The translations under genes and the position numbers were made by a program. This document shows positions 1 through 9,275 of a stretch of 64,000 bases of DNA, in pieces. Position 1 is the first letter of the stretch. The number at the start of each line of letters is the position of its first letter. This stretch comes from Hymenobacter fodinae (GTDB lineage Bacteria > Bacteroidota > Bacteroidia > Cytophagales > Hymenobacteraceae), in the NCBI RefSeq assembly GCF_004745825.1, contig NZ_SRLA01000001.1, forward strand, positions 434,001 to 498,000, written 5' to 3'. The notes beneath the pieces were generated by a model. It did not search any database and had not been told where the DNA came from. It saw only the letters and a list, made by a program, of their open reading frames with translations.

Positions 1-685
1 GCTTAAACTCATCCTTGATAACGCCGGTCGGGAAATTATCGACCACGGCCCCATCAAACAGGTAGCGCCCATCTTCCTGCCGAATAGGCCGGAACGCCAG
101 CGGAAACGCCATGGAATTGCGCACGGCATCGGAGAGGGAGCCACTGCGCTGAATCACTTTCTGGCGGGTAAACACCTCAGAGGCCACGGCCCGGTAGGGC
201 ACGAATAGGTTATCGAAGTTGTAGTTGGAAATAGCACCGGCCGGGGCCAGCATGGTGGCCAGCACGTAGTTAAGCGTAGCATCGTTGATGATGCGCGGCG
301 TCACGCGGGTACGAAAAGCCGAGTCGATGGACAGGCCTAGGTGCAAAGCTGCGGGCGAAGGGTCGGCGTCGTAGAAATTAAACACCTTGCCTTCTAGGGG
401 GCGGTTGGCTACCCAGTTCTGAAACTCTGGCTTCAGCACAATTTCCTCAATTTCCTCAGGAGAGTAGCCGGCCGCGTACATGCCCCCCACAATGGCGCCC
501 ATGCTGGTGCCCACAATGTAGTCGATGGGGATGCGATTTTTCTCCAGCACTTTCAGCACACCCACGTGCGCTAGGCCCTTTGCCCCGCCGCCGCTAAGTA
601 CTAAGCCCACTTTTTGAGCTTGAGCGGTAGGCCTGTGCACCAGCCACAGGCAGAGAAGTAACAGGAAATAGTATCTTTTGGGCAT
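1..685 (-). CDS. Patatin-like phospholipase, C-terminus cut by window edge
   Basis: Serine lipid acyl hydrolase of the patatin family, probably exported. The visible 228 codons start at the ATG complementary to 683-685. A hydrophobic signal peptide (about residues 1-24) is followed by the oxyanion-hole motif GGGAKG (32-37), the nucleophile elbow GTSMG with Ser61, and near residue 210 the DGA motif with the second catalytic residue (Asp). All catalytic elements are therefore present, and only the C-terminal part, often a beta-barrel domain in Bacteroidetes homologues, is missing beyond base 1. No neighbour suggests a specific substrate. The family call is secure; the phospholipid substrate is inferred from the family. 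Confidence 0.9.
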   Translation of the reverse strand, partial: MPKRYYFLLLLCLWLVHRPTAQAQKVGLVLSGGGAKGLAHVGVLKVLEKNRIPIDYIVGTSMGAIVGGMYAAGYSPEEIEEIVLKPEFQNWVANRPLEGKVFNFYDADPSPAALHLGLSIDSAFRTRVTPRIINDATLNYVLATMLAPAGAISNYNFDNLFVPYRAVASEVFTRQKVIQRSGSLSDAVRNSMAFPLAFRPIRQEDGRYLFDGAVVDNFPTGVIKDEFK

Positions 686-887
686 ACGCGCAGCAGAGAG
701 TAGAAACGTGAAAAGCCCCGGCAGCGGGGCGCGTTTCCGTACGCATACCACGCAGCGGAGTTGCCCGGAAAGGGCCAACGACTTACAATTCTCGGTGAAC
801 GTGAGCACAACCGGAGCCTGAGCCCAAGCTCAACACTGAGGCCAAAGCGTAAAGCCCTGGTAAAGGATTATCCTAAGCTGGTCTCGG

Positions 888-1259
888 TTACCACTTTTTG
901 AAAATCACGTACACCGCCGCTACCAGCAGCGCAAAGCCTACGAGGTGGTTCCAGCCCAGCTTATCAGTCTTGAAAACAAACACCGCGCACAGGGTAAAAA
1001 CCGACAACGACACCACTTCCTGAATCACCTTCAGCTGAAATAGGTTAAAGGGTCCCCCGTTCTCCTCAAACCCAATGCGGTTGGCCGGCACCTGAAACAC
1101 GTATTCAAAAAAGGCCAGCCCCCAACTAATCAGGATGACACCCACTAGGCCTAGACCATGCAACCAACTGATTTTCTTGAACTGCAGGTGTCCGTACCAG
1201 GCAAACGTCATGAACAGGTTGGAAATCAGCAGCAAGACGATAGTGGAGAGGCTTTTCAT
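888..1259 (-). CDS. DUF486 (DMT-like) small membrane protein
   Basis: A 123-residue integral membrane protein with four predicted hydrophobic helices. The motif TFAWYGHLQFK near residues 18-28 and the conserved segment around FEYVFQVPANRIGF fit the DUF486 family, relatives of the drug/metabolite transporter superfamily. Family members are usually about 110-120 residues, so this one is full length. Function is unknown for the family; transport or a membrane support role is only inference. The gene stands alone, 200 bp from the lipase gene and separated from the upstream gene by a hairpin. Confidence 0.8.
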   Translation of the reverse strand: MKSLSTIVLLLISNLFMTFAWYGHLQFKKISWLHGLGLVGVILISWGLAFFEYVFQVPANRIGFEENGGPFNLFQLKVIQEVVSLSVFTLCAVFVFKTDKLGWNHLVGFALLVAAVYVIFKKW

Positions 1260-1281
1260 GGGCTAAGTAGAGAGGGGAAGT

Positions 1282-1330
1282 AGTAGACGGGCAAGCTCCG
1301 CACTGGAGTGGGGAACTTGCCCGTCTACTG
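1282..1330. terminator. Hairpin between phospholipase-like gene and DUF486 gene
   Basis: Inverted repeat with 14-bp perfect arms (1282-1295 and 1317-1330), just downstream of the minus-strand gene ending at 1375. There is no clear T-run, so it may be a weak or Rho-assisted terminator. Confidence 0.5.
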
Positions 1331-1374
1331 CAACAACCGGCAAATCGTTTCGCTTTACGGTAAGCCACCGGGCC

Positions 1375-2352
1375 TTACTCCTCGTGGCCGGGCACGGGGG
1401 CTTTAGGGGCTGGTTCCAGTAGTTGCTTGGCTTCTAGGGCTAGGCGCTCCTGCTCCTTGCGAGAGGGGGCGCGGGGTAACTTGTCGAGGTCGGGTTGGCC
1501 GGCATCTACCCAGGCGGTGTACCAGAAAGCACCTACCAAGCGCAGAGCCAGCCGCATTTGCCGCTCCACTTGCCCGTTCAGGCGTTGGTGGTACTCGCGG
1601 GCGAAGTCGCGGGAGTAGGCGCGCACGGTCTGATTACCGCGCTGCTCAAAGCCGTACTTGCGGTCTTCCGGAAACTTCAGCGTCAGCTCCCGCTCAAAGC
1701 GCAGCACTGAGTCAACCGCCATTGCCGACCGACCCACAGCTTGCCAAATAACATCCGTAGGCCTATCCAGGTAGGGGGCAGGACCCGTGAAGAAGTCGTA
1801 GCCGCTGCTGAGCAGCTCCGGCAAGCGGCTTTCCCAGAGGGCATGAATGCCGCGCTGCCCCGTAAGCTGTCCATTGTAGTTGTGGGTGGCGTGCAAGGGC
1901 ACACAGGCGTCGGCAATGTAGTGGCCTAGGTCGGCGGAGAGGTGCAGAATCCGGTCGGTTTCGTGGGCGCGGAAGGCTTCCGTGAGCTGGCCTTTCATGC
2001 GGGCCACTTGCCAGGGCACTATACCGTGACGAAGCAGAGAATCTTCACCCAGCTGGGCCACGGCATCGGCGTAGGAGCGGGGCAGTTTGTACACCGCCGA
2101 GTCGCCGTACACATCTACGTCCAGAAAGTGACGCGGCGCCTCGCCGGGCACCACCGTGCGGCGAGAGTCAGGGCGAGTAGCGTTGTCGGTGAGGTAATCG
2201 ATGTTGGCCTTATAGAACCCAATCATCTCCCGAGGCAAGGTATACACTGCTAGCCGGTTGATAAGGCGGTGACTGAAAAATCCCCAAGCGAGCAGTGGCT
2301 GCGAGAATAGTAAGAAAGCAAATAGCAGAATGCTTGCTCTGCGAGAGAACAT
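1375..2352 (-). CDS. Zinc-dependent phospholipase C / S1-P1 nuclease-like protein
   Basis: A 325-residue secreted or envelope protein. The first about 22 residues form a signal peptide, cleaved just before or near Trp23 of the WGFFSH segment; such proteins use an N-terminal Trp and scattered His/Asp residues to hold a three-zinc cluster. Further candidate ligands are His28, the HFLDVD segment near residue 75, and the block GHYIADACVPLHATHNYNG in the middle, which has the H-x3-D-x4-H-x2-H spacing typical of the zinc-dependent phospholipase C/P1 nuclease fold. The C-terminus is charged and low in complexity. Phospholipase versus nuclease activity cannot be decided from the sequence. Confidence 0.75.
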   Translation of the reverse strand: MFSRRASILLFAFLLFSQPLLAWGFFSHRLINRLAVYTLPREMIGFYKANIDYLTDNATRPDSRRTVVPGEAPRHFLDVDVYGDSAVYKLPRSYADAVAQLGEDSLLRHGIVPWQVARMKGQLTEAFRAHETDRILHLSADLGHYIADACVPLHATHNYNGQLTGQRGIHALWESRLPELLSSGYDFFTGPAPYLDRPTDVIWQAVGRSAMAVDSVLRFERELTLKFPEDRKYGFEQRGNQTVRAYSRDFAREYHQRLNGQVERQMRLALRLVGAFWYTAWVDAGQPDLDKLPRAPSRKEQERLALEAKQLLEPAPKAPVPGHEE

Positions 2353-2494
2353 AATGACAAATAACGATTAGCTAAAGAATTATAGAGGGTATGTTGACAG
2401 TGGCGGCATTGACCTCTATAGACGCCTAGTGCTCCCTAAATGCATAACCTAAGTACGAAAGTTTTTAACAAGTAAAACGCTAAGAAACAAGCTT

Positions 2495-2539
2495 ATAAAA
2501 AAGCCGAGTAGCCGTCTGACAAAGTACGGTTACTCGGCT
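2495..2539 (-). terminator. Terminator of the ruvX-def operon
   Basis: Hairpin with 14-bp arms (2502-2515 and 2526-2539, one G-T pair). On the minus strand it is followed by a T-rich run, as in an intrinsic terminator, and it lies about 25 bp downstream of the def stop codon. Confidence 0.75.
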
Positions 2540-2564
2540 CTCTAAACCTACTGCGGCTACTGGC

Positions 2565-3164
2565 CTAGCGGCGGCCCTGCCCGGCGAATTTCATCCGGTA
2601 ATCGGCTTTCACGTCGCCCTTGCTGATGCGGCTGAGCTTGCCCTTCAGCAGTTGCTTCTTCAGCCCCGATACGTAGTCGGTGAACAGCACGCCTTCCAGG
2701 TGATCGTACTCGTGCTGGATTACGCGGGCGGTCATGCCGGAGAATGTTTCCTCGTGCTGCTGGCGGTTTTCGTCTTCGTAGCGCAACGTAACCACGGGCT
2801 TGCGGTATACCGTTTCCCGGATACCGGGAATGCTCAGGCAGCCTTCCTCAAATGCCCATTCTTCGCCAGTTTCCTCTACTATTTGAGGGTTAATGAAGGC
2901 GCGCTTCACCGGGGCCGCCGTGGGCTCCGGAATGATGGGGTTGCCCTCTTCGTCCTCATCCAGCATGGGCTCAGAGTCAATAACAAACAGCCGGATACTC
3001 TTGCCCACCTGGGGGGCGGCTAGGCCTACGCCGTGGGCGTAGTACATGGTATCGTACATGTCCTGCACGAGTTGCTTGAGCTCAGAAGGGGAGAAGTCGG
3101 GGGCTATGGGTTTGGCCGGGGCTTTCAGCACCGGGTCGCCGAAGGCAACAATGGGGTATATCAT
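2565..3164 (-). CDS. def: Peptide deformylase
   Basis: Cytoplasmic metalloenzyme that removes the formyl group from the initiator methionine of new proteins. All three signature motifs are present: GVGLAAPQVG (45-54), EGCLSIPG (107-114, metal ligand Cys109) and HEYDH (151-155, two His ligands and catalytic Glu152). Its 199 residues are slightly more than the E. coli enzyme because of an acidic insertion at about residues 68-82 that is common in Bacteroidetes. The start overlaps the ruvX stop by 4 bp (ATGA), implying translational coupling. The TAG stop lies in a GGCCTAG motif. Confidence 0.96.
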   Translation of the reverse strand: MIYPIVAFGDPVLKAPAKPIAPDFSPSELKQLVQDMYDTMYYAHGVGLAAPQVGKSIRLFVIDSEPMLDEDEEGNPIIPEPTAAPVKRAFINPQIVEETGEEWAFEEGCLSIPGIRETVYRKPVVTLRYEDENRQQHEETFSGMTARVIQHEYDHLEGVLFTDYVSGLKKQLLKGKLSRISKGDVKADYRMKFAGQGRR

Positions 3165-3571
3165 CGGGATTCGAGGAAAGATTGCAGAATGATGGTAGCG
3201 CTTACGCGGTCTACGGTGGCTTTGTCGCGGCGGTCTTTCTTGCTCAAGCCCCCGGCCAGCATGGCGGCGTGGGCCATGCGGGACGTAAACCGCTCATCAA
3301 TTTCGTGCACTGGCACCTCCGGAAACTCCTTACGTAACCGCCGAATCAGGCCCACTACGGCGCTGGTTGAGTCGGTGGCCTCGTTGCTCAGAGTGCGGGG
3401 CATGCCCACTACCAAGGCCGCCAGCGGCTCGCGCTGGTGGTAAGCCTTGAGGTAGGCCATTACATCTTGGCTATGAATGGTTTCGAGGGGGGTGGCAATC
3501 AGCTGAAGCGGGTCCGTTACGGCCAGCCCCACGCGCTTGTTGCCGTAGTCGATGGCAAGAATTCGGCCCAT
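3161..3571 (-). CDS. ruvX: Holliday junction resolvase-like / pre-16S rRNA nuclease YqgF
   Basis: A 136-residue RNase H-fold nuclease of the YqgF/RuvX family, which completes 16S rRNA 5' processing and was first proposed as a Holliday junction resolvase. The N-terminal strand carries the catalytic Asp8 in AIDYGNKRVGLA, and VDERFTS-like sequence (here IDERFTS) gives the second acidic site. The open frame extends upstream, but the ATG at 3569-3571 begins directly before the conserved first strand and matches the family length of about 138 residues. It forms a two-gene operon with def, with an overlapping stop/start. Confidence 0.92.
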   Translation of the reverse strand: MGRILAIDYGNKRVGLAVTDPLQLIATPLETIHSQDVMAYLKAYHQREPLAALVVGMPRTLSNEATDSTSAVVGLIRRLRKEFPEVPVHEIDERFTSRMAHAAMLAGGLSKKDRRDKATVDRVSATIILQSFLESR

Positions 3572-3994
3572 CACAAAAGAATTGACTTGAAAAGCAAAGG
3601 TCCGGCAAGCCAGATAGTTAAGAGAGCCGGGCGTCAAAGATACGGCGTTGCGCCGGAAAGGTGGTAGTGCTTTCGAGACCTGTGTAAATCCGTTGCAGAA
3701 AACAGTGCGTAGGTCAGAGGCCTAGCAAATGGCCATAATGTCTAAATACAGGACTTAATAAAATTACAAATGTCGAAGTCATTGTTAGCTGAATATGAAC
3801 GTTCTATAAATTGTATTTTTGCTCTTAAAACGGCGTTATTTGGTATTAAATAATAAAAAATTGCACTGGTATTTGAAGTTTGCCGACGCTAACTAAATGC
3901 TGTGGCTTTCTTGGAAAAGTTTCAATAGTTTTGACTACATATTCGCTTACATTCCTTTTGCATATCGCCTAAACGTTTACTCTCCCAGCACTTT
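3572..3994. other. AT-rich divergent promoter region between ruvX and ctpA
   Basis: A 423-bp spacer, strongly AT-rich from about 3735 to 3960, without a convincing ORF. It should hold both divergent promoters; the clearest is the plus-strand candidate at 3930-3960. One GGCCTAG motif lies near 3718. Confidence 0.7.
3930..3960 (+). promoter_or_regulatory. Bacteroidetes-type promoter of ctpA
   Basis: TTTG (3930-3933), a spacer of exactly 19 bases and TCCTTTTG (3953-3960) match the Bacteroidetes sigma consensus TTTG-N19-TAnnTTTG with one mismatch. It lies 35 bp before the ATG at 3995. Confidence 0.6.
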
Positions 3995-5677
3995 ATGAAC
4001 ACCGAGCCGAATGTCTCGCCGCTTCCCGCGACTGAGCCAGCCCCGCGAAATACGCGGCGGCAGGTGCGTCAGCCTCTGTTGCTGGCCTTGGCGCTGGCTT
4101 GCGGTATTCTGCTAGGTGCAAACCCCTTCCGGCCGTCCAGTCAAAACCCCGATGGCACGGCCCGCGGGTACCTGAAGTTCAAGGAAATTCTGAGTTACGT
4201 GGACCGCGACTACGTAGACTCGGTGAATGCGGAAGAGCTCTCGGATTATGCCATCAGCCGCATGCTGGAGCGCCTAGATCCTCATTCGGTTTTCATTCCG
4301 GCCAAGCAGCAGCAGCAAGCATCTTCTTTTCTGCAGAGCGATTTTGACGGCGTGGGCGTGGAGTTCAACATCTTCCACGACACCATAACGGTGGTATCGC
4401 CGGTAAGCGGCGGGCCCGCCGAGCAAGCTGGCCTGCAACCTGGCGACAAGATTTTAGCCGTAGCCGGTACCAAGGTATCGGGCACCCACATCAGCACCGA
4501 GCAGATGTTCAACAAGCTGCGCGGACCCCGCGGCAGCAACGTGGTGCTGCAAATTGTGCGGCGGGGAATGGCTAAGCCCCTAAGCGTGCAGGTAACACGC
4601 AACCGTATTCCCAACTCCTCGGTGGACGTGGCCTACATGGTGGATAACCAGACCGGTTACATCAAAGTGAGCCGCTTCGCCAGCGGCACCTACGACGAGT
4701 TCAAGGCCGCCCTCGGCGACCTACGTCGGCAGGGCCTCACCCGCCTCATTCTTGACCTGCGCGGCAACCCCGGTGGCTACCTCGACCGCGCCACCAAAAT
4801 GGCCGATGAGTTTATCGGGGGCACTAAGAAGATTGTGTACACGGATGGCAAAGGCGACCAGTACGACACCCAGACGTACTCACGCGTAGCCGGCGAGTTT
4901 GAGCAAGGCCCGCTGGTAGTATTGGTGGATGAAGGCAGCGCCTCCGCTTCTGAGGTACTGGCCGGCGCCCTGCAGGACCAAGACCGTGCCCTGCTAGTGG
5001 GACGTCGTACCTTCGGCAAGGGCCTGGTGCAGCAGCCCATTGCGCTGAATGACGGCTCGGAGCTGCGCCTGACCATTGCCCGGTACTACACCCCCTCGGG
5101 TCGCAGTATTCAAAAATCGTATCGGGGTGGCCTAGAGGCTTACGAAAAGGATTTGGCGAACCGGCAGCGTCACGGCGAGTTTTTCCACGCCGACAGCATT
5201 CATTTCGCCGACTCTTTGCGCTACCGCACCTCGCACGGGCGAACTGTATATGGTGGTGGTGGTATCATGCCCGACGTGTTTGTTGCCCGCGACACCATGG
5301 CCTTCTCGGCATATTACACCCGCTTGCAAAGCCACAACCTGATCCGCAAGTACGCCCTCGACTACGTGCAGGACCACAAAGAGGAGCTGGAGGGTCTGCG
5401 CTTCGAGCAGTTCAACGAGAACTTCCGCATCACCGATATTCAACTGCAACGCCTAGTAGGCCTAGCTACCCAAGATGGCATCCCGGCCGATGCCGCTGGC
5501 CTGCGCCGTTGCGCCAACTTAGTGCGCAACCAACTTAAAGCCCTTATTGCCCGCACCGCCTACGGTAAAGCCGCCTACTTCCAGGTCCTTAATCAAGACG
5601 ACGCCGAAATGCGCCAAGCCTTGCAGGTCATCACCGACGGCAATGCTACCTTGATGCAAGGATTGTCAATGAAATAA
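3995..5677 (+). CDS. S41 family C-terminal processing peptidase
   Basis: A 560-residue periplasmic tail-specific protease anchored by one N-terminal membrane segment (about 28-42). An N-terminal helical region is followed by a PDZ domain (about 115-195) that binds substrate C-termini, then the S41 protease core. The catalytic dyad is Ser317 in EGSASASE and Lys342 in TFGKG; the 25-residue spacing is that of CtpA-type enzymes. The C-terminal 150 residues form a helical extension typical of Bacteroidetes homologues. It is probably a single-gene unit, with its own promoter and a strong terminator at 5694-5740. Physiological substrates are unknown. Confidence 0.93.
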   Translation: MNTEPNVSPLPATEPAPRNTRRQVRQPLLLALALACGILLGANPFRPSSQNPDGTARGYLKFKEILSYVDRDYVDSVNAEELSDYAISRMLERLDPHSVFIPAKQQQQASSFLQSDFDGVGVEFNIFHDTITVVSPVSGGPAEQAGLQPGDKILAVAGTKVSGTHISTEQMFNKLRGPRGSNVVLQIVRRGMAKPLSVQVTRNRIPNSSVDVAYMVDNQTGYIKVSRFASGTYDEFKAALGDLRRQGLTRLILDLRGNPGGYLDRATKMADEFIGGTKKIVYTDGKGDQYDTQTYSRVAGEFEQGPLVVLVDEGSASASEVLAGALQDQDRALLVGRRTFGKGLVQQPIALNDGSELRLTIARYYTPSGRSIQKSYRGGLEAYEKDLANRQRHGEFFHADSIHFADSLRYRTSHGRTVYGGGGIMPDVFVARDTMAFSAYYTRLQSHNLIRKYALDYVQDHKEELEGLRFEQFNENFRITDIQLQRLVGLATQDGIPADAAGLRRCANLVRNQLKALIARTAYGKAAYFQVLNQDDAEMRQALQVITDGNATLMQGLSMK

Positions 5678-5693
5678 TTGGCTACGCAGCCTC

Positions 5694-5740
5694 TAACAAC
5701 AAAGCGCCCGTAGCTGCTAGCCGCGGGCGCTTTGTTGTTA
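5694..5740 (+). terminator. Terminator after the S41 peptidase gene
   Basis: Perfect 17-bp arms (5694-5710 and 5724-5740) starting 17 bp after the stop codon at 5677. The arms contain AAAG/CTTT runs, giving a T-rich trailing strand. Confidence 0.75.
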
Positions 5741-5914
5741 GGAGTGGTTCATAAAGCGACGAAAGCCTACAAGAGCGTTCTGTCTAGTGCAGTAGAGACA
5801 TTTCGCGTGCTGACGTTGTGGTTTCTAGGCTTCTTAAGTAGCTTCTAACAAGACGTCATGACTGCGCTTAACGTGACGTTCACCTTTGACTGCTTAAATA
5901 GCTCGATAGCGAAA

Positions 5915-6928
5915 CTACTTTTTGGCTAAGTCCTGCACCCGGAACTGTTGCTGTAGGCCACTTACTGGATGGCCATCAGCCTCGGCATATGGGTAGATGA
6001 AGTAGTTGAGGGCGCCACCGTGTTGTTTGGGTGCCAGCAATAGGTCGCGGCCCCGAGTAAATTCCAGGCGGTTTTCATCGTGGGCCCCGAAGAAATAGGC
6101 ACGTTTAGCAGGGTTCTTGGCCGCCTCAGAGGCATCGACGGGTACCCAGCCGGTTTCCTTGGTGTAGAACTCGGCCCAGCAGTGGTAGCCTTTTACCTCG
6201 GCGGTGCCGCGCTCGGGGGGCAGCGGGAAGCCGATGCTGAAGCGGGCCGGAATGCCAGCCGCGCGGCAGTAGCCAATGAACACGGCGTGGAAGTCGGTGC
6301 AGTTGCCGCGGCGGGCGTCGCAGGCGTAGTAGATGTCGCCGCGGCCCCAGCCTTGGCCGGTTTTGTCGTAGGTCACGGTGCTGACCACATGCTCGTAGAT
6401 GGCCTTGGCCTTCTCCAGATCGGTTTTAGCGTGGGCTTTGGCTATAACTTCTTGCGACCACAACCGGATTTTGGGGTCAAGGGGGACGAGGCTATCCGGC
6501 GCCAGCCAACGCTTCATGTTGGGGTCGGCGGGGGCCAGGTCTTTCCGCGAAACTGGTTGGCCGGCCAGCGTGGGGTTGAGGTGTTCCCGGCGGGTAGCCT
6601 GCAGCTTCATGCTCACCGTGAAGCCCTGCAGCGCCGCCCCCGTGGCATGCACGTGCAGCACTTGATTGCCGTAAGAGCTGGTCTTGACCTCGTAGGCCAC
6701 TGGCGCCGTAATCTTCAGGTCGCGGATATCCTGCGACTTATCATCGTGCGGTACGGGCAGCCACAAATCTACCTCCTTCACCCCGGCTGCCTGGGCGGGT
6801 ACCGTGGCCGTGTATTCGAAGTTGAATGTGCGGGTACGTGGCTCCGCTGTTTTGGGTGCTGAAGCCACGGAAAACAAGCCTAGGCCAGTCAGCAGAAGCG
6901 GCAGCAAGCGGGAAATAGGGGAGGACAC
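5915..6928 (-). CDS. Transglutaminase-like (papain-fold) exported protein
   Basis: A 337-residue protein with a signal peptide (about 1-24), an N-terminal beta domain and a transglutaminase-core domain. The catalytic triad is visible as Cys210 (in RRGNCTDFH), His249 (GYHCWAEF) and Asp265 (VPVDASE). Bacterial homologues are usually proteases or amidases of the cell envelope rather than crosslinking enzymes. The start codon is GTG (complement of 6926-6928); no upstream ATG fits the signal peptide. It is a single gene, divergent from hmgA. Confidence 0.85.
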   Translation of the reverse strand: MSSPISRLLPLLLTGLGLFSVASAPKTAEPRTRTFNFEYTATVPAQAAGVKEVDLWLPVPHDDKSQDIRDLKITAPVAYEVKTSSYGNQVLHVHATGAALQGFTVSMKLQATRREHLNPTLAGQPVSRKDLAPADPNMKRWLAPDSLVPLDPKIRLWSQEVIAKAHAKTDLEKAKAIYEHVVSTVTYDKTGQGWGRGDIYYACDARRGNCTDFHAVFIGYCRAAGIPARFSIGFPLPPERGTAEVKGYHCWAEFYTKETGWVPVDASEAAKNPAKRAYFFGAHDENRLEFTRGRDLLLAPKQHGGALNYFIYPYAEADGHPVSGLQQQFRVQDLAKK

Positions 6929-7109
6929 GGCAGAGGTAATAAGTAGGCAGCTGAAATAAAGTGCAAAGGTAGTATAGCAGTGAGGGTTTAACCGCTGAGA
7001 TATTCAAATGGTTGCTATCTGTTGACCAAAGACTCGCAACCACCAAACCTTCTTACCTTCACATTCTCACCTACCCACTCGTATTTCCCACCCAACTCAT
7101 TTCTGAACC

Positions 7110-8318
7110 ATGGCTTTCTACCACCGCCTCGGCCAGATTCCGCGCAAACGCCACACCCAGTTCCGCCAGCCCGATGGCTCTCTGTACTCGGAGCAGCTGG
7201 TGGGTACGCTGGGCTTCCACGGCGTTTCATCGCTGCTCTACCACAAGCACCCACCCACTGAAATCCGGACCGTAGGCCAGCCCGAGCCGTTTGCGCCCAA
7301 GCTGCTCAAAGACCGACCCCTGGAGCCAGCTCACCTGCGCACCCTGGCTCAAACCACCACTGGCGGCGACTACCTGCAGGCCCGCCAAACCATGCTCGGC
7401 AACGCCGACGTGACGCTCAGCATCTGCAACCCCACCGAGCGGCGCATGGACTACTACTACAAGAACGCCTTAGCCGACGAGGTTATCTTCGTGCACGAGG
7501 GACGGGGGGAGCTGTGGAGCCAGTTGGGCAAGGTCCAGTTTGAGCCCGGTGATTACGTTATTATCCCGCGCACCATCATCCATCAGCTGCACTTCGAGGA
7601 GGGCCCGGTACGCTTACTCATCATCGAGTCGTTTAGCCCCGTGGAGACGTGCCGCCGCTACCGCAACCACTTCGGGCAGTTGCTGGAGCACTCACCCTAC
7701 TGCGAACGGGATATCCGGCCCCCGCATGAACTGGTGACGGATGATGAGCGAGAATCGGGGGAGTACGTGGTGAAGATCAAGAAAGACGGTCTGCTGCACA
7801 CGCTCACCTATGGTCACTCGCCGTTTGATGTGGTAGGCTGGGACGGGTATTTCTACCCCTACGCTACCAGCATCCACGACTTTGAGCCGATTACGGGCCG
7901 CCTGCACCAGCCACCACCCGTGCACCAGCACTTCGAGGGCCACAACTTCGTCATCTGCTCCTTCGTGCCGCGCCTCTTCGACTATCACCCGCTGAGCATT
8001 CCGGCGCCCTATAACCACTCCAACGTCGATTCTGACGAGGTACTGTATTACGTGGCCGGCAACTTTATGTCGCGCAAGGGCGTTGATCTGGCGTCGTTTA
8101 CTTGGCACCCCAGCGGCATTCCACACGGCCCCCACCCGGGCACCGTGGAGGCTAGCATCGGCAAAAAGGAAACCCATGAGCTGGCCGTGATGGTAGACAC
8201 CTTCCGTCCGCTCTACCTCACCGAAGCCGCCCTGCCTTACGTAGATGGCCGCTACCCCATGAGCTGGCAGCCCGGCTTTGTGCCCGACCCGCCGCGCTCC
8301 GCCGACATGATGGACTAG
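7110..8318 (+). CDS. hmgA: Homogentisate 1,2-dioxygenase
   Basis: Fe(II) dioxygenase that opens the ring of homogentisate to maleylacetoacetate in tyrosine and phenylalanine breakdown. It is a cupin protein of 402 residues, the shorter form common in Bacteroidetes. Probable iron ligands are His303 and Glu310 in PYNHSNVDSDE and His339 in GIPHGPHPG. The RRMDYYYKNA and GRGELWSQLG segments of the N-terminal cupin are also diagnostic. No other tyrosine catabolic gene is adjacent. A CTAGGCC-type motif and a REP-like palindrome lie directly downstream. Confidence 0.93.
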   Translation: MAFYHRLGQIPRKRHTQFRQPDGSLYSEQLVGTLGFHGVSSLLYHKHPPTEIRTVGQPEPFAPKLLKDRPLEPAHLRTLAQTTTGGDYLQARQTMLGNADVTLSICNPTERRMDYYYKNALADEVIFVHEGRGELWSQLGKVQFEPGDYVIIPRTIIHQLHFEEGPVRLLIIESFSPVETCRRYRNHFGQLLEHSPYCERDIRPPHELVTDDERESGEYVVKIKKDGLLHTLTYGHSPFDVVGWDGYFYPYATSIHDFEPITGRLHQPPPVHQHFEGHNFVICSFVPRLFDYHPLSIPAPYNHSNVDSDEVLYYVAGNFMSRKGVDLASFTWHPSGIPHGPHPGTVEASIGKKETHELAVMVDTFRPLYLTEAALPYVDGRYPMSWQPGFVPDPPRSADMMD

Positions 8319-8336
8319 TAGGTGGCCTAGACCAGT

Positions 8337-8426
8337 AAACGTGTCATTCCGAGCGCAGCGAAGAATCTGGGGTAAGCTTTCAACGACTTGCCCCAGATTC
8401 TTCGCTGCGCCCGGAATGACACGTTT
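8337..8426. repeat. REP-like palindrome downstream of hmgA
   Basis: Two 36-base arms (8337-8372 and 8391-8426) with one mismatch enclose an 18-base loop. The core TCATTCCGAGCGCAGCGAAG is a form of the intergenic repeat seen elsewhere in the window. It could double as a terminator for hmgA. Confidence 0.85.
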
Positions 8427-8507
8427 ATGTGCGGTGAGGTAGACTACAGCCAGTTGCAAATCCGGGTTAGAATTAGTTTCGTAACTTCCGCTCAAATTGC
8501 AACTACC

Positions 8508-9038
8508 ATGAAAAAAGTCCTCTTTCTAGCTCCCCTTTTGGTCCTGCTAACTTTCTTGTTTAGCTGCGACAAACTCGACAAGCTGCTGACCTTTACCATT
8601 GAGGACTCGCAGTCGGTGAAAATTGCCACGGGCTTCCCGGTAAACGTGGTTACGCCGGTTTCGCCCATCACCGTTCCTACCCGCTCCGACGAGAAGTTTA
8701 AGAACGAAAACACCAGCGCCAACTTGGTAAAAGACGTGAAGCTCGACCGCCTCACACTCACCGTTACCGACCCCAACTCCGAGAACTTCGACTTTCTGAG
8801 CAGCATCAGCCTTTACATCAGCACCGACGGCAACGACCGGATTCTGCTGGCTTCCAAGGATAACATACCCATGGGCGTGAACACGGTTCAGCTGACACCC
8901 ACCACCGAAAAGCTCGATAAGTATATCAAAGCCAGCAGCTACACGCTTTCCACCGAAGCCCGCATCCGCAAAGCCATCAGCCGTGATATTACCATCCGCG
9001 CCGACTCGCGCTTCAAAGTAACCGCCGATCCGCTCTAG
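8508..9038 (+). CDS. Putative lipoprotein, unknown function
   Basis: A 176-residue protein with a lipoprotein signal ending in LFSC (Cys20). The mature part is beta-rich and polar, with many Thr, Asp and Asn residues, and resembles small beta-sandwich lipoproteins of Bacteroidetes. No enzymatic motif was seen. The frame opens upstream inside the REP palindrome, but the ATG at 8508 directly precedes the signal peptide. The TAG stop is part of a CTAGGCC motif, and a clean terminator follows. Function is not recognised. Confidence 0.75.
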   Translation: MKKVLFLAPLLVLLTFLFSCDKLDKLLTFTIEDSQSVKIATGFPVNVVTPVSPITVPTRSDEKFKNENTSANLVKDVKLDRLTLTVTDPNSENFDFLSSISLYISTDGNDRILLASKDNIPMGVNTVQLTPTTEKLDKYIKASSYTLSTEARIRKAISRDITIRADSRFKVTADPL

Positions 9039-9062
9039 GCCACCGTCTGCACCCGGTATACT

Positions 9063-9097
9063 AAGCCCGATGGTATCGAAGCCATCGGGCTTTTCTT
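9063..9097 (+). terminator. Intrinsic terminator
   Basis: 11-bp perfect arms (9063-9073 and 9082-9092) with an 8-base loop followed by TTTCTT, 25 bp after the lipoprotein stop codon. Confidence 0.85.
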
Positions 9098-9275
9098 ATG
9101 CGTGCTGGAGTGCAAAAGTTAGGCTGACTACGTAGGCTTGGTAAGGGTGAAATGTGTTTATACGGATCAATTTCCGTGTTTTTCGGAATAACAGCTGATA
9201 TAGGAGGGCGTAAAGAGCATAAGCATGTAGCAGCTTTTTCTGGCTACTTCTTTATCCTTTTCGCCTTTGTTCTTC

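Noticed and set aside
601..810. 69-codon minus-strand frame over the patatin start and upstream spacer
   Set aside because: Overlaps the patatin N-terminus in another frame; no conserved features.
5741..5914. Spacer between S41 peptidase terminator and transglutaminase gene
   Set aside because: Checked for a small gene or tRNA; only short frames and no cloverleaf-like arms.
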